In this document: in pieces, positions 26,290 through 36,808 of the stretch
Layout of the letters: every line of letters begins with the position of its first letter
Numbering within the stretch: position 1 is the stretch's first letter
Assembly (NCBI RefSeq): GCF_963678635.1
Contig: NC_087065.1
Coordinates: 37,411,888-37,475,887, forward strand
Origin: Symsagittifera roscoffensis
Lineage: Eukaryota; Xenacoelomorpha; Acoela; Convolutidae
Reading direction: 5' to 3'
DNA length: 64,000 nucleotides
Notes under the pieces: generated by a model
Seen by the model: only the letters and a program-made list of their open reading frames with translations
What the model was told of the DNA's origin: nothing
Databases searched by the model: none
Program-made: the position numbers and the translations under genes

Positions 26290-26603
26290 TGATTCTCGGC
26301 CTCTCCCTCCAAATATGCAAAGCTCTAGTGTGAGTAGCTTCTGAGTGTTGGCTGTTTGGTCTATTATCTTCAGCTTAGCAAAACTGCCTACCTCCTTATT
26401 ACATTCTAACAAGGTGTTCATCGACCCTCGAGTCTACATGTAAGCTTATACACCACTTTGGACATCAGTTCACGAGCAAAGGAAGTTTTGAGTGATGGAA
26501 AGCTTGTTTTCAATTTACTTATTGTTATTTATGCCCCGGATATTTGCCGAACCATTGCAGCTAACAGTTGAGATCGATTGCCTGGATATTGCAATATAAA
26601 AAA

Positions 26604-26685
26604 AGGGGTGAGTCTTTCAACCATTTATCGTTTCTCGGTTCTGATACCGTCACCTCTAAATTTTTTTCACTCAATGACCTTGTTA
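26604..26685. repeat. Inverted repeat with 28077-28165 at the ends of the Penelope-like element
   Basis: AGTCTTTCAACCATTTATC, TCGGTTCTGATACCGTCACC and TTTTTTTCACTCAATGA here match the reverse complement of the segment at 28077-28165 with few changes. The two copies bracket the RT in opposite orientation. Penelope-like elements are known for terminal repeats that may be inverted. Confidence 0.8.
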
Positions 26686-27134
26686 AGAGTTTCAAACACT
26701 ACCCTGTCCAACGAATTTTTCGGATATTGATTTTCAATCCATTATTTCCGACTTTTAACCAATGCCCGGTCAAAATTTTTTCTTGTTGAGGTACTTCTTA
26801 AAAACCTATGGACCGTGCCTTCAATAACCTTTTTTTGTACTGCAAAGGTGCGCAACCTCTAAAATTTAGAATGGTGCCGGTATCAGTGCGTTTTTGGTAC
26901 CACCCACATGTGACCTTTTATCCTGAGTGCACAATGACATTTAAATCCAAAAAGGCCAAAATACCGTTACTATCAAATTTTTCTATGGTGAACTGCAAGT
27001 TTGAATGCAATTTTTTGGCTGCCTCGAGGACTACCCCGGGATCAACCTTGACAGTATGTGGTCCACATATCTTAGAAAAACTTTAACACCAGTCTCTGTC
27101 CGATTTGCTTCTTGTTGTTTTTTTTTCGCAAGTC

Positions 27135-27290
27135 ATGCAATACCATACTGTTTCAGCGATGTCTGCGCATTCGGATTTCAATATGTTGCAAACCCTAACT
27201 GGTACCAATTCAAACAAGCTTCGCATTCTACCCCTTTAGTTCAATATGTCAACTTTTTCTGACATCCAGGGCAGACTTCCTTGTTATCCT
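27135..27290 (-). other. PHD-like zinc finger inside the Penelope-like RT
   Basis: Between RT motifs DGLAMG and YVDD the element carries CPGC, then VECEACLNWYQLGF, then, after a frameshift, ADIAETVWYCMTC. Spacing and the closing WYCxxC are typical of a C4HC3 PHD finger; the His and one Cys are replaced here (Q and F). PHD fingers usually read histone tails. It is flanked by clear RT motifs on both sides, so it is an insertion in RT rather than a separate gene. Confidence 0.7.
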
Positions 27291-28385
27291 CATTTAGCAC
27301 AGTGAATTTTAGTACTTCTTTCATTAAGGCAGGTTCGTATTCTTTGAGTCACAAATTGGCCAATATTACTTCAAGGGAGGCGCCCATTGCTAAACCGTCT
27401 TTTTGTACGTACCACAAACCATTGCATTTAAAGTTTAACTTACTCACTGCCAAGTTTATTGGTTTTTTTTATAGTTTTGCGAGATATTTCGGGAGGATTG
27501 ATTTGCTCATATAATCTCCTCAGTGTTATTTCAACAGCTTCCGTGAGCGGTACATTAGTTTATAAACTCATTATATCAGGGGAGATTATTCTCTCATTAG
27601 ATTCCAATTTTGTTTTCTCCAAAGCCTCCCTGGCCATTTGGGTGTTCGTTTCTATGTTTGCGCCCTCAATTTTATCAAAGTATTTTGCCAATGTTTTAGT
27701 GAGGTGGTCATGTGAGCTACCAGGTAAAGAAAGGGCGGACGAAGTTGTGTGCCTTGTTTGTGTACGTTTGCTAACCCATACAGCCTAGCCGGCTGCGGCC
27801 CCGTTGATCTCAATCTAGTATACAGCGCTTCGCTAATCCCGTCCTTTTTTTCAGGGCGAAAGTTTTTTTGTTTGTCTTTTTCAAATTGTATGATCACGCT
27901 GTCTGTCAGAATCTTACTCTCACTAAATTATTCTGCCTTTAAAAAAATCTTTCAGTTTCTTCTCATACATCTCCTTTTTCATTACACAAAAACCCACCCC
28001 CTTATCAAACGGCACTGCCAGAAGACCATTGGCCTTCAAATACTTACTGGCTTTTTCAAAAACTTTGGCAGAGGGGGTCTGTTTCACGTTCATTGAGGGA
28101 AAAAAACTTTAAGGTGACGGCATCAGAACCAAAAAATGATAAATGGTTGAAAGACTTGCACCCCCTTTTTACAATGCAATAGAAAACAGTCATCAATCTA
28201 CAAATCTTTTTGGGTGCAGTGCAAACCAAACAAAAATTAGTAGTAGCAGAAAAGAGATCGAGTTGAAAATGAATTTCGGGCAAAAAGAGGCATATGACAG
28301 GCCAGTGGGGATGCTTCTTCCGTATGGCGATGCGTGTCTCCCAGTGGGGATGCGTGGCTCCCGTGACCAAAAACTGCTACCCAGA

Positions 28386-29240
28386 GCACTTAGGCGATTG
28401 GTATTTAGCGTCGAATTATCAATTTCACATTTCGTTTTAATTGGTAGTATATAGCATTTATCACTATTGAGTTTCATTTCACTGTCTGAGCACCATTTTT
28501 CTATTCTAGTTATGTCTTCTTGTAGAGTACAAGGGTCAGTATTTACATGTTTGAAATCATCTGCATACCCAAAAGATTCGCTATTTTTAAATATAAATGG
28601 TGGATCACTTATAAATAGGATAAATAATAGGGGTCCAATGATTGACCCTTGTGGCACACCACTAGCTACTGATGCTGTTGGGGTGCACTTATCATTTATT
28701 TTCACATATTGTCTCCTGTTTGTTAAGTAACTTGCAACGAGTTTCACGCAAATTCCGCCAATTCTAAATTGTTGTATTTTAATCATTAATTTTTGGTGAG
28801 GAACGCTGACAAATGCTTTACGAAGATCTAGGTAGAGAACATAAAATTCCGTTTCAATTCTAATGTCTTATTTTTGGTACAGTTGGTCAAGAAATTGTAG
28901 AAGTTGAGTCATCACCAATCGCTTTTTACAGAAACCATGTTTGGCTTCATGCAAGTGTTTGTTGGTTAGATTAAAAAGTTCATCAAAGATAAGTTTCTCT
29001 AGTAATTTTGATACATTGCAAAGAAAGCTTACCGGCCGGTATTTCTCTATTTGTGATTTGTTCGCGTCCTTGAAAATTGGGACTACTTCACTGATTTTCC
29101 AATAAGTGGGGAAAAATCGTTTTGCTATTACAGTTTTGAAAACAAGATAGAGCGATTTTGATAGAGATGGCAATTTTTTAAGGATAAGCCCACAGGTTTT
29201 ACTGGTATCAAGGTTCGAGATAATTTGGACTATTTGTTGT
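28386..29240 (-). pseudogene. LINE reverse transcriptase remnant
   Basis: Motifs in order on the minus strand: SNLDTSKTCG, WKISEVVPIFKDANKSQIEK, YRPVSFLCNVSKLLEKLIFD, HGFCKKRLVMTQL, VLYLDLRKAFVSVPH (motif A Asp present), SGVPQGSIIGPLLFILFI and GYADDFKHV (catalytic YADD). A stop near 28867 and a frame change divide it into two ORFs (28868-29173 and 28193-28786). The reading frame runs into unrelated sequence after LNSDKCYILPIKTK. Confidence 0.93.
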
Positions 29241-29935
29241 TCTGTGAGAACTAATTTATTATGGACATTGTTTTCGTAATTTTGAATTGCATGTAGTTGA
29301 TTATCTCTGGTAAAAACACTGCAGAAGACTTACTTTTTCCTTTATCATTGTAAGCTTGATTGTTTCCGAAAGACTTAAGGTCAGGAAAACGACTGCCTTT
29401 TGGGATTGATCGAACATATTTTTGCAGTTCAGAAAAAAACAATTTCTGTGAAAAGCTTTTTTTCATAGTCTGCTTGATCTTGTCTTAAGCTTTTGCGTAG
29501 GAGAGCTTCTTCCTTTTTCAGTTTTATGAGGCCGCTTAGATTGTTTACGTTGATTTTACGTTTTAATGTGGAAATAACTTTTATTTGGTGTGATGTACTA
29601 CAAGACACCAAGGCATGGAATTCTTTCTGTGGCTTGTTATTCTAGGGAATTTTTCTTTACAAGTTCGTCGACATTACTAAAACAGTACGGAAGAAAATGT
29701 TTGTCAAATAAACTTTTATTTATTACAATCCAATCGGCTTTTTAAATAGCAAACTGTTCATTTTGTATTGTATTGGTTACTTCCGTTTCAGTGTGAATTG
29801 TTATAGTGTATGCTAAGTGATCGAATCTGTATGACTTGTTGAATTTGTTTTGCGTGGTGTAGTTCAGTAGGACATTTGGATTATTTGTCAAAAATTTATT
29901 TCTAACTTTTTTTAAAAATTGTTTTGGGATAAACA
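29241..29935 (-). pseudogene. LINE linker between endonuclease and RT
   Basis: Several short frames joined by shifts: FLTNNPNVLLNYTTQNKFNK, KEEALLRKSLRQDQADYEKK and FSELQKYVRSIPKGSRFPDL. The charged helical character and place fit the desert between endonuclease and RT in jockey/CR1-type ORF2. No enzymatic motif. Confidence 0.7.
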
Positions 29936-30480
29936 TTCCTCAAAGTCATTTTCCGAGAAAACGTTAAGGACATTCAACTCGTAGCTGTCAATCGATTCCA
30001 TTGCCTCCCGATTCGCGTGTACGAATTTTTTGTCGCCTGTTATGACTAAATTATTACAGTTTTCGTTTTCTCTAATCGCTATAATTTCATTTATTAGATC
30101 GAGGATTCGTTGTTGACAAATTCGATAAGGAATTTTGTCAGGAGGATTGTATAGACAGCTTAGAATGATTGATTCACTTTAGGGGTTAATTTAACTGCAA
30201 CATATTCCCATTCCAATTTTATGCATAGAAGTTTATGTGGAATTTCTCTGACACCAATTAGCACACCACCGTGTTTAGTTCTATGGTCATGAGTTGGTCT
30301 GTCGGTTGGCAGAAAAAGTGGTAGAAAAAGTGCTTCGCCAGGGATATCTTTCGTTAATCACGTCTCAGATAGACAGATAACTTGGATATTACTTTCAATT
30401 GTTAAGCAGTTTGCAAAAAGACTTCTACGTTTTAGTTCAAGTAAGCTGTGTATTTTGTAGTTTAGTATGGTCAGAGCTGA
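29936..30480 (-). pseudogene. LINE APE-type endonuclease remnant
   Basis: The minus strand reads QVICLSET, stop, L (the SETWL motif of APE-like LINE endonucleases), then PTHDHRTKHGGVLIGVREI and CIKLEWEYVAVKLTP. The N-terminal catalytic part is not seen. It sits upstream of RT as expected. Confidence 0.8.
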
Positions 30481-30764
30481 GTTTGATGCCAGTCAGTTTC
30501 GTTCATTGTTAGTTTGGTCTAGGCTGACCCAATTATTTGTTTAATTTTTTTTTGTAGTACTAAGTTTTGTATACCTAGCTTTTTTGGATCAATATTTTGA
30601 TTTATAAGTTCTCGTCGTTGTATTAACAGTTTGTTCTCCAGTTGCTCTTCATCTGGTGTGAGCTCTTTGCTTACACACGATGGCTTTGATTATGTTTTGA
30701 GTTTGCTTAATGACAAAAGAATAAGGTGTTTAGCATGTTGGCTGTCTAGCTTGATAACAATTGT

Positions 30765-31364
30765 TCAATTTCTTCCTTTTCCTATTCCTTTGAGTTCCTT
30801 AAAATTGCCCTCTACTGCAAGATGCGCAATTAATGATTTTGCCTCATTGATGTCATGATTGTATCGCTCCCGACTGTTGTTTGACTTGAGTTCTGGTATT
30901 CCTCGCAGTCCTATTCCGTCAAAAGCTTCTTTGTTAATTTCCTTTGGTTTTTGGGGTAACTGTGTTACTTTTGGTTCAAGCGGGGGAAATTTCTTGTTAT
31001 CCATGTTTTCTTTAAGCTCCTGTAACTGTTGCTGAACAAACAGATTATTGACATTCAGGTTGTTCTTGATTTCTTCCCCTTCATTTCGTAGAGTTTTCAC
31101 ATTCTCTTCGAATTGTTTTTGTTCGGGTTCATCTCTTGAGCTAATTATTTGGTCAATTATCTGGTCTTTCTTCTTTAGTTCTATGCAACTATGGCAGAGT
31201 AGTAGTACATTGTGAATAACAGTGCTTAGCCCAAAGATAACCTCATGTGACAGGCCAGTACATTTTGATGTTAAATGCATGTGTTCACCACAAGTTATGC
31301 AGTGGTATGACACGGTTTTCCTATCGATGGCGGAAGTACAGGTCTTGCAAATTTTGTTTGTTTT
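30765..31364 (-). CDS. LINE ORF1 with PHD-type zinc finger and coiled coil
   Basis: The ORF is open from just after a TGA at about 31370; the first conventional start lies inside the finger, so the start is unknown or lost. The finger reads ICKTC, HCITC, HMHLTSKC, LLLCHSC, a C4HC3 PHD-like pattern. A coiled coil (about 60-115) follows, then a basic-acidic end with RGIPELKSNNSRERYNHDI, a motif typical of CR1-group ORF1 proteins. Likely an RNA-binding chaperone-like partner of the RT. Confidence 0.8.
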   Translation of the reverse strand, partial: KTNKICKTCTSAIDRKTVSYHCITCGEHMHLTSKCTGLSHEVIFGLSTVIHNVLLLCHSCIELKKKDQIIDQIISSRDEPEQKQFEENVKTLRNEGEEIKNNLNVNNLFVQQQLQELKENMDNKKFPPLEPKVTQLPQKPKEINKEAFDGIGLRGIPELKSNNSRERYNHDINEAKSLIAHLAVEGNFKELKGIGKGRN

Positions 31365-31555
31365 GATTCATGACTCATTTTGACTTTATGATTGTATTTT
31401 GAATCGATAGGTTTGATTTATGTGATTGCCGCAAAAAATCTATCACGATAGTGTATTTCTGTTACTTTGAGGCTTCAGGGCAATGAATCCTGGAAAGGAT
31501 ACCAATTTGCCAAGCCTTCTGCGGAAAGAGAGAAGGGAAAGGGTCGATTCTAGAA

Positions 31556-31665
31556 CAGTGACTTCTGAGAAGGAGAACTATCTGTTAAAGAACCGAAAGG
31601 TGGTCGAGTAAAAAAAACAGTGACTCCTGAGAAGGTGAGCTATCTGTTAAAGAATCAAAAGGACA
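31556..31665. repeat. Two-copy tandem repeat, period about 61 bp
   Basis: ACAGTGACTTCTGAGAAGG with AACTATCTGTTAAAGAA recurs once with small changes, lying between the SGNH-like and PHD ORFs. Confidence 0.75.
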
Positions 31666-31671
31666 ACTAAC

Positions 31672-32262
31672 TTATCCAGAGTAGGATCCGCTAAGACAGC
31701 CAGTCACTTGACTGCACTCGTAGACTTTTGGTCTTCGTTCAAGTATGTTCACTGAATAATCTTCGTAAAACACCCGTTGCATCAATTTTCTTCTCAGTCC
31801 ACTGAGAGCTGGTTCGTTTAGGTGGACGTGATCTCGTTCAGACACGTGGTTATCACAGTAGATTTGGTCGGGTAGGCCTCGAAAAACCCAGCGATCTTCT
31901 GCGTTTTTCTTTTCTAGTTTTCGATTGACTGCAAAATGTCTGATAACTTTGTGGTCCTGAACAAGTTCACGTTCAGATTCGGGGGGAAAGCGAGCTGGTA
32001 TAACGGGTACAAAAACACATTTGCTTATATTCAGCAGCTTGTTTGCTAGTTTGACAATGCGTTCTGTTACGTCGTCAATGTTTTCAGTTGTTGGCAAACA
32101 CCTGTTATAGAGATCGTTTCCACCCGCGAAAATAACAATATTGTTGTACTGATCTTTAACTGGTACAAACCGGTAGAGATCGCGTATCTGTGGTCCAGGC
32201 AAAGAGAGGATGTTGATGTTGCTGAAGTCCAGGAGTTTTGCTTGTAAATCCGCAATTAACAA
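31672..32262 (-). CDS. SGNH-like esterase ORF upstream of the LINE
   Basis: 196 residues. Block II LPGPQIRDL, block III VIFAGGNDLY and block V RDHVHLNEPALSG (D and H of DxxH) are clear. Block I reads LLIADLQAKLL, so the nucleophile of GDS is lost. The frame is open a little upstream of the first ATG (QISKDSLNKSLLIADL). It is only distantly similar to the E1 SGNH domain. Such domains occur in ORF1 of CR1-type LINEs, which fits the neighbours; probably inactive as an esterase. Confidence 0.8.
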   Translation of the reverse strand: MLIADLQAKLLDFSNINILSLPGPQIRDLYRFVPVKDQYNNIVIFAGGNDLYNRCLPTTENIDDVTERIVKLANKLLNISKCVFVPVIPARFPPESERELVQDHKVIRHFAVNRKLEKKNAEDRWVFRGLPDQIYCDNHVSERDHVHLNEPALSGLRRKLMQRVFYEDYSVNILERRPKVYECSQVTGCLSGSYSG

Positions 32263-32280
32263 ACTTTTGTTGAGGCTATC

Positions 32281-33223
32281 CTTGGATATTTGAAATCTCT
32301 TTAATGGATAGGGCCCATCACGGCTGTCCTGATTTCAGTTCATCTGAAAAACACCATTTAATAAATTTATCAAGTTTATCACATGCATTGCATGTAACAC
32401 TCATTATTTTGCGACAACTGAAAACCGCGGAAATCAGTACCACATTTAAAGGAAAGGTTGGGGTGTTCCAGATTTTTTGTTGTTTGTAACAGTCGCCTAC
32501 TTAAGTCCCATATGAGGTTAAAAAAATAGGCCCTATAACCAATGGCATAAGGGTCAGGGACACTATCTCTTGTGTTGTTCTACCTCAAGCGGTCGGAGGC
32601 TATTCGGTTCACTTGCGAAATGAGAATAAAACCCCCTGTTACAGCTTAAAGGCCACTACCGAAATACACCCCACTCTAGAAAATAAGAACGCCCCCATAC
32701 TCAGGTCTCAAAATACCTAAAAAACGCGAACGCCGTTAAAAACAGGGTCGGAACCTTATCTATAGTTACTTTTTATTAGACAAGGGACCTTTGATCCATT
32801 TCAGATGAATCAACATAAAAACTATCCCTAACTCAACATAACAATATAAAACACACTCTTTCAATTAGGTATTCACATACCGACACGAACTCTAGAATTG
32901 AGTAACTAAATTATAAAGCAACTCTAGAATTGATTGAGTAATTGAGTTTTGACTCAAGTTTTGACTTAAGAAACAAGTTTTGGATGTGGACCATTGGACA
33001 GCTTCAGCTGTCCATTTTTCCAGCGAAGTTTCACACTGGTGTACTCCAATTTCTCTTTTCTCCACTCGCGATCGCTTTACGTCTTCTGCCAAGAATAAGA
33101 CAGCTCTACTCTTGTTCGATTTATGTATTAGAAATTGCGAATTGCAATTTGTGCAGCTATTTTTTGATTACTTTCCCGCAATTGTAGTTCAGGTCTTCTG
33201 ATCTTATTTTCTTGTATTTTTAG
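32281..33223. other. Unassigned stretch, no gene supported
   Basis: Only short unsupported ORFs on both strands. A CTCTAGAATTGA(TTGA)GTAA unit occurs twice (32889 and 32920), and TTTTGACTCAAG here also occurs beside the E1 SGNH ORF (49773). It may include the degraded 5' part of E2. Confidence 0.5.
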
Positions 33224-33343
33224 TTGTCGCGAGAAACTTTAAAAACTTTTCGAAAAATTGCATTTCACCCCAAAATTAAGACTAAACGTTTTCTCGACTT
33301 CATTTTGTCAGATAGGACTAGTGCGATCTGCATAACAGCGGAC

Positions 33344-33724
33344 ATGAGCTTCAACACGAGACTGGAAGCAGACTTCAAAAGAGAATATCAGAACGTAGAG
33401 TTTCCATTTAGGCAGAGACCGGTGTTGAGAGGAATGTCTGCGCTTCCCACTTCAGTTTCACAAGTTCCTGGTAAATACCTGTGCTTTTTGGTGACGAGGG
33501 TCAATGAAAGGAACACGACAGACCCCGAGCATGTGATGTTGGCACTAACGAGGTTGAGGGACTTCATGCTCGAAAGAGGGATATGAGAGGTCTCAGTGCC
33601 GGTCTACGATCCAAACAGGGGCAAGTTGAACCCAAGGGAATTATACGCAATCCTGCACGTGGTCTTTGCAGAAACGGAGATAAGGGTGCACCTACACAAG
33701 AAGTACTCCTTGAGTATCGCCTGA
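33344..33724 (+). pseudogene. E2 macrodomain with one internal stop
   Basis: 127 codons from ATG to TGA, colinear with the E1 macrodomain without gaps: LEADFKREYQNVEF, PGKYLCFLVTR, LALTRLRDFMLERG, then TGA at 33584-33586, then VSVPVYDPNRGKLNPREL and VHLHKKYSLSIA. The same YDPNRG loop replaces the glycine loop of classical macrodomains. The frame is open upstream to 33224, preserving the SDRTSAICITAD strand and suggesting a longer or spliced N-terminus (TTTTGTCAG just upstream looks like a 3' splice site). A single stop in an otherwise kept frame points to long constraint. Confidence 0.8.
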
Positions 33725-33966
33725 GCTTTGAGTGGACATGGAAGTCTTGAGTTAGGAGGCACAGGGATCTTGAGCTAGGTAAAAGGGGTCACGAGTTAGC
33801 TAGATGGATTTTAATGTAATTTGCATGAAAATTGAAATCTAAAGAAATAATGATGCTAAAATATGAAATAAGTCTGCTTGATTTTAAATGTCTAATTGAA
33901 TTAATTTATCGAGAAATTGTCAGGATAATGTTTTGAAGGTAGTAAGGGGGAAGTATAGGCTAGACA
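33725..33966 (+). other. E2 macrodomain-SGNH spacer
   Basis: 242 bp, AT-rich, without an ORF; same position as the E1 spacer. Confidence 0.55.
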
Positions 33967-35761
33967 TGGGCGAGAAGATTCTTGAGAAGAAGAGACCAAG
34001 CGATTCTTGAGCGGGACCAAGCGAACCTTGATTTGAATCTGATAAAAGCGGAACGGGAGCAAGCCCAGAGGTTGCGCGAGAATACGCCGAATTGTGAGCA
34101 GATAAGATCAGATATCGCGAAGATACAAAGGAGACAAAAAGAGTTTGCAAAAAAGAAGGAAAAGAAGAAGACTACGACTGGACCAGCTGTCGCTAGATCG
34201 AGACCAGAGTCGCGGATTGAGAATTAGACGAAGCTCCCCGGGTGAGCGGTCGCTTCAACTTGGACCGTGTGGCCCAAGAACACATGAATGAGAGCCTGGA
34301 GGCATGGATACCTCCCGAGCCAGTTCCTTCCATGCGCAATCTAGAGACAAACCCAAACAAGGCCTTTGATGGAAATGGCGCTGCCAGGATTGACGTCCAG
34401 TTCAACCAGTGGTAGTCAAACTGGGAGAGGCACGTCACGACTTAGGGAGTTGCAAGAGAGGTTGCAGTCAAAGGCTCGCGAGAACTCAGCACGAGAGCAG
34501 CGACCTCCCACCTGGAGAGATCATCCAATGAGGAGTGTGATAATCGCAAGCTTCAAAAAGAATACGGACGGTGCCTATCACAGGCATAACCGGGTGGATT
34601 GGACGGCGGCACAACGCACCATCCACGGCGCTTTTTGGGCCGAAGATTTCACGCAGCGCAGGATACCTGAGGGTGCAGTCCACTTGATTATAGGGGACAG
34701 TCTGGTACGAGTGTTGACGCGAATCCAGGCGCATTGGCAAGTGGGAGTCTTGAGTTTTTCTGGTGCTGCAACACCCCAGATGTTGGTGTCACTAGAGATG
34801 CTGGAGATGGCGACGATGTATACGGTCACGCTGATGATGGGAACCATTGACGTGTCCAGAGGCGAGCCGAGGAAAGTAATGAGGCTGCAGGAGAAGATGA
34901 GTTGTATTCTTGAGGAATTGAGGATTTATCTAGTTCTAGCGATACTCACTATAGGGAGATGAACAAAAAGGTGCGTAACCTCAACGAAATCATCAGACAA
35001 ATCCAGCAGAGGAACGTACTCCCCGTGAGACTGCTTGACGTGGCAAGCATAATGGATCATTCCCTTCCGGATGATGCGTCTTCGGATGGCATGCACTTCT
35101 ACAGGCCCAGGGCACGGAGTGGCTAAACGGTGTTTTCCAAAGGCACACGATCATTCTGGAGTCAGACATGCTGGAGAGGGGCCAGTTCACCTTTGGTCCA
35201 CCCCCAATACCTCCCTTGTTTGCTGCTAGGCCCTTGTCCGATCGTTTGGGAGGAAGAAACGTCTCGAGAGAAAGCTCAAGGAATTGTAGGAGTAGACAAC
35301 TAGGAGCCACACCGATGGAAGGAAACGAGGCGGAATCGTCCACAACCCAGAGCTCGGTAGTGTCCTCTGTTGTGGTGGTGGATAACAAGAAGAAAGAGGG
35401 ACCGGGAGAGGCGAGCAAATCCCGATATCTAGAGAGAGTAAAGGATCTAGACCTGGAGGTTCTGGGGCTTAAGAAATCGTCGCACGAGGACTTGAGCAAG
35501 CATCACTGTGTGGACTGGCTAAACGCCCACGAGGCGCATTTCTCGAGAGCCAAGACACTAGAGACCGCAGACTTGACGGGAATTCCGCAAAAATCGATAA
35601 TGGGCCCAGTCAACTACAGGCCCTTGAAGCAGCTGGAGAGTCCAGGCCTAATCGTGGAACCTCCCAAGCATCGAACGAGCATAGCCAGGATCAAAGTGGT
35701 CGAGAAGCTGAGAATAGTCGAGTGGTCGAGCACAGCTGAGAATAGTCGAGAAGCTTCTTGA
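33967..35761 (+). pseudogene. E2 SGNH accessory ORF, frameshifted
   Basis: A coiled coil (DQAILERDQANLDLNLIKAE, 33982-34227) replaces the E1 coiled coil at the same place. The SGNH core (34366-34962) has LIIGDSLVRVL (Ser kept), FSGAATPQML and MGTIDVSRG, where the block III Asn is Ile. After a frameshift near 34950 the domain continues NKKVRNLNEIIRQIQQRN and ends with SSDGMHF (Asp and His kept). The last part (35168-35761) has the family C-terminus SIMGPVNYRPLKQLE. Two of the three main catalytic positions and the oxyanion glycine remain. Confidence 0.82.
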
Positions 35762-36808
35762 GCCAAAGAGCATGGGGATCCCGGACCTCGGATAAATGGG
35801 TCCGAAGCTCGCCGAAGACCCAAGGTAGGTCTTGTGGGACTTCACAAGACTTCACGCAGATCCTGTGGGACTTCACAGCTAGCTTAAACGTTGGCCGAGT
35901 ACGATCGATCAGACCCTGGAGCAGCGAGAGCAATCATCGTTGCGGGATCGGACTTCGAGGTGACGTCGCCGTAGTTATTTTGGCCGGAAACCCTAGTGTA
36001 TCTGCTGCCTGGAGCGGAATTGAATCAAATGCTGACCCTGGTGGTGGCTATAAAACCGGATACGCCGTGTGAGCCAGAGGTGTTGCTATTCGCGGGGATG
36101 AATGACCACCTGCATGCGGCAGGACTTCTAGAGCACTTGACAAGCGGGAAGCCAACCCCCAAGAGAATCTGGGAAGCAATCCAGACGATGTTTGCAGCCA
36201 TGAACGAGGTGCAGGAGTTGATAGCTGCTCGATTCGGCCCAAAGACGTGAGTGATGTTCACGTCATCGCCAGGCTACGCGAGCATGCCACCAGCCTCACA
36301 GTTTGTGTATGCAATTTTGATTCTGATAGCGGAGGGCAACGCGTGGCGGATGCTCATGGCTGCTCCGGATCGCGAATTGGTGCCAGTGAACTTGAGACTT
36401 CTTAAGTCGGAAGTGGCAGCGGCATGGGCGGATCTATCTCATGCTCTGAGGGGATTTTACGAGTTCGCAGACATCTTGATTGTGCTGGATGAGGTTCTCT
36501 GCCTTGAGGGGTCGAATCTTGCCCGGCAGATGAAATTGAACCCGGAGATTGGGGAAGATCACCCTGCAATAAACCATCTAACAGCCAGTTTTTGGTTCCG
36601 GAGTATAGATTTGACGATCACGAGCTCAATCAGCAGGGCGAGAGGACCGAGTAATGAACAAAAAAATGTGGCCGCGGCCGAGAAACAACTAGAGTCGATG
36701 GGATATCGCTTGACACAAGAGAGAGGGAGATGGCCGTTTCTGACCCCGAGACTCAAGAATGCGAAAAAACTGCAAAAAGACGAGGGAGAGTGCCCCACAC
36801 CTCACTAA
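35762..36808 (+). pseudogene. E2 polyprotein: second SGNH-like domain
   Basis: IIVAGSDFEV (35930-35960), stop, LFWPETLVYLLPGAELNQML and VLLFAGMNDHLHAAG give GSD, PGA and GMND in SGNH order, closer to the classical blocks than the E1 version. After a TGA at 36248 it continues SSPGYASMPPASQFVYAILI and LIAEGNAWRMLMAAPDREL, equal to E1 segment A2, then helices to 36808. A 78-bp stretch at 35822-35880 repeats GGGACTTCACA. This copy is the main support for calling segment A1-A2 an SGNH relative. Confidence 0.75.

Larger units (their letters stand above)
26290..28180 (-). mobile_element. Penelope-like retroelement, decayed
   Basis: On the minus strand, in order: NGLLAVPFDKGVGFCVM (28000-28050), GPQPARLYGLANVHKQGT (about 27750), ISPDIMSL stop TNVPL (27550), WYVQKDGLAMGASL (27390), a PHD-like finger (27135-27290), RYVDH (27060, family YVDD), then WYQKRTDTGTILNFRGCAP (26880) and, near 26460, SKVVYKLTC, the start of a GIY-YIG endonuclease. 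These are hallmarks of endonuclease-bearing Penelope-like elements. Stops, shifts and the YVDH change make it inactive. An inverted copy of its upstream part lies at 26604-26685. Confidence 0.88.
28386..32280 (-). mobile_element. Non-LTR retrotransposon (CR1/jockey-like), decayed and 3'-truncated
   Basis: On the minus strand: an SGNH-like ORF, a PHD-type ORF1, an APE endonuclease remnant and an RT remnant, in that order. The element breaks off at about 28386 before the thumb ends and without a visible 3' tail. The SGNH-like ORF could belong to this element or be an older neighbour; esterase and PHD domains are both known from CR1-type first ORFs. Confidence 0.85.

Noticed and set aside
26808-27788. 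Plus-strand ORFs of 77-109 residues across the Penelope-like element
   Set aside because: The minus strand reads RT motifs through the same bases, so these are shadows.
32892-33201. Short ORFs on both strands before E2
   Set aside because: Overlapping, no similarity to anything in the window, no conserved feature.
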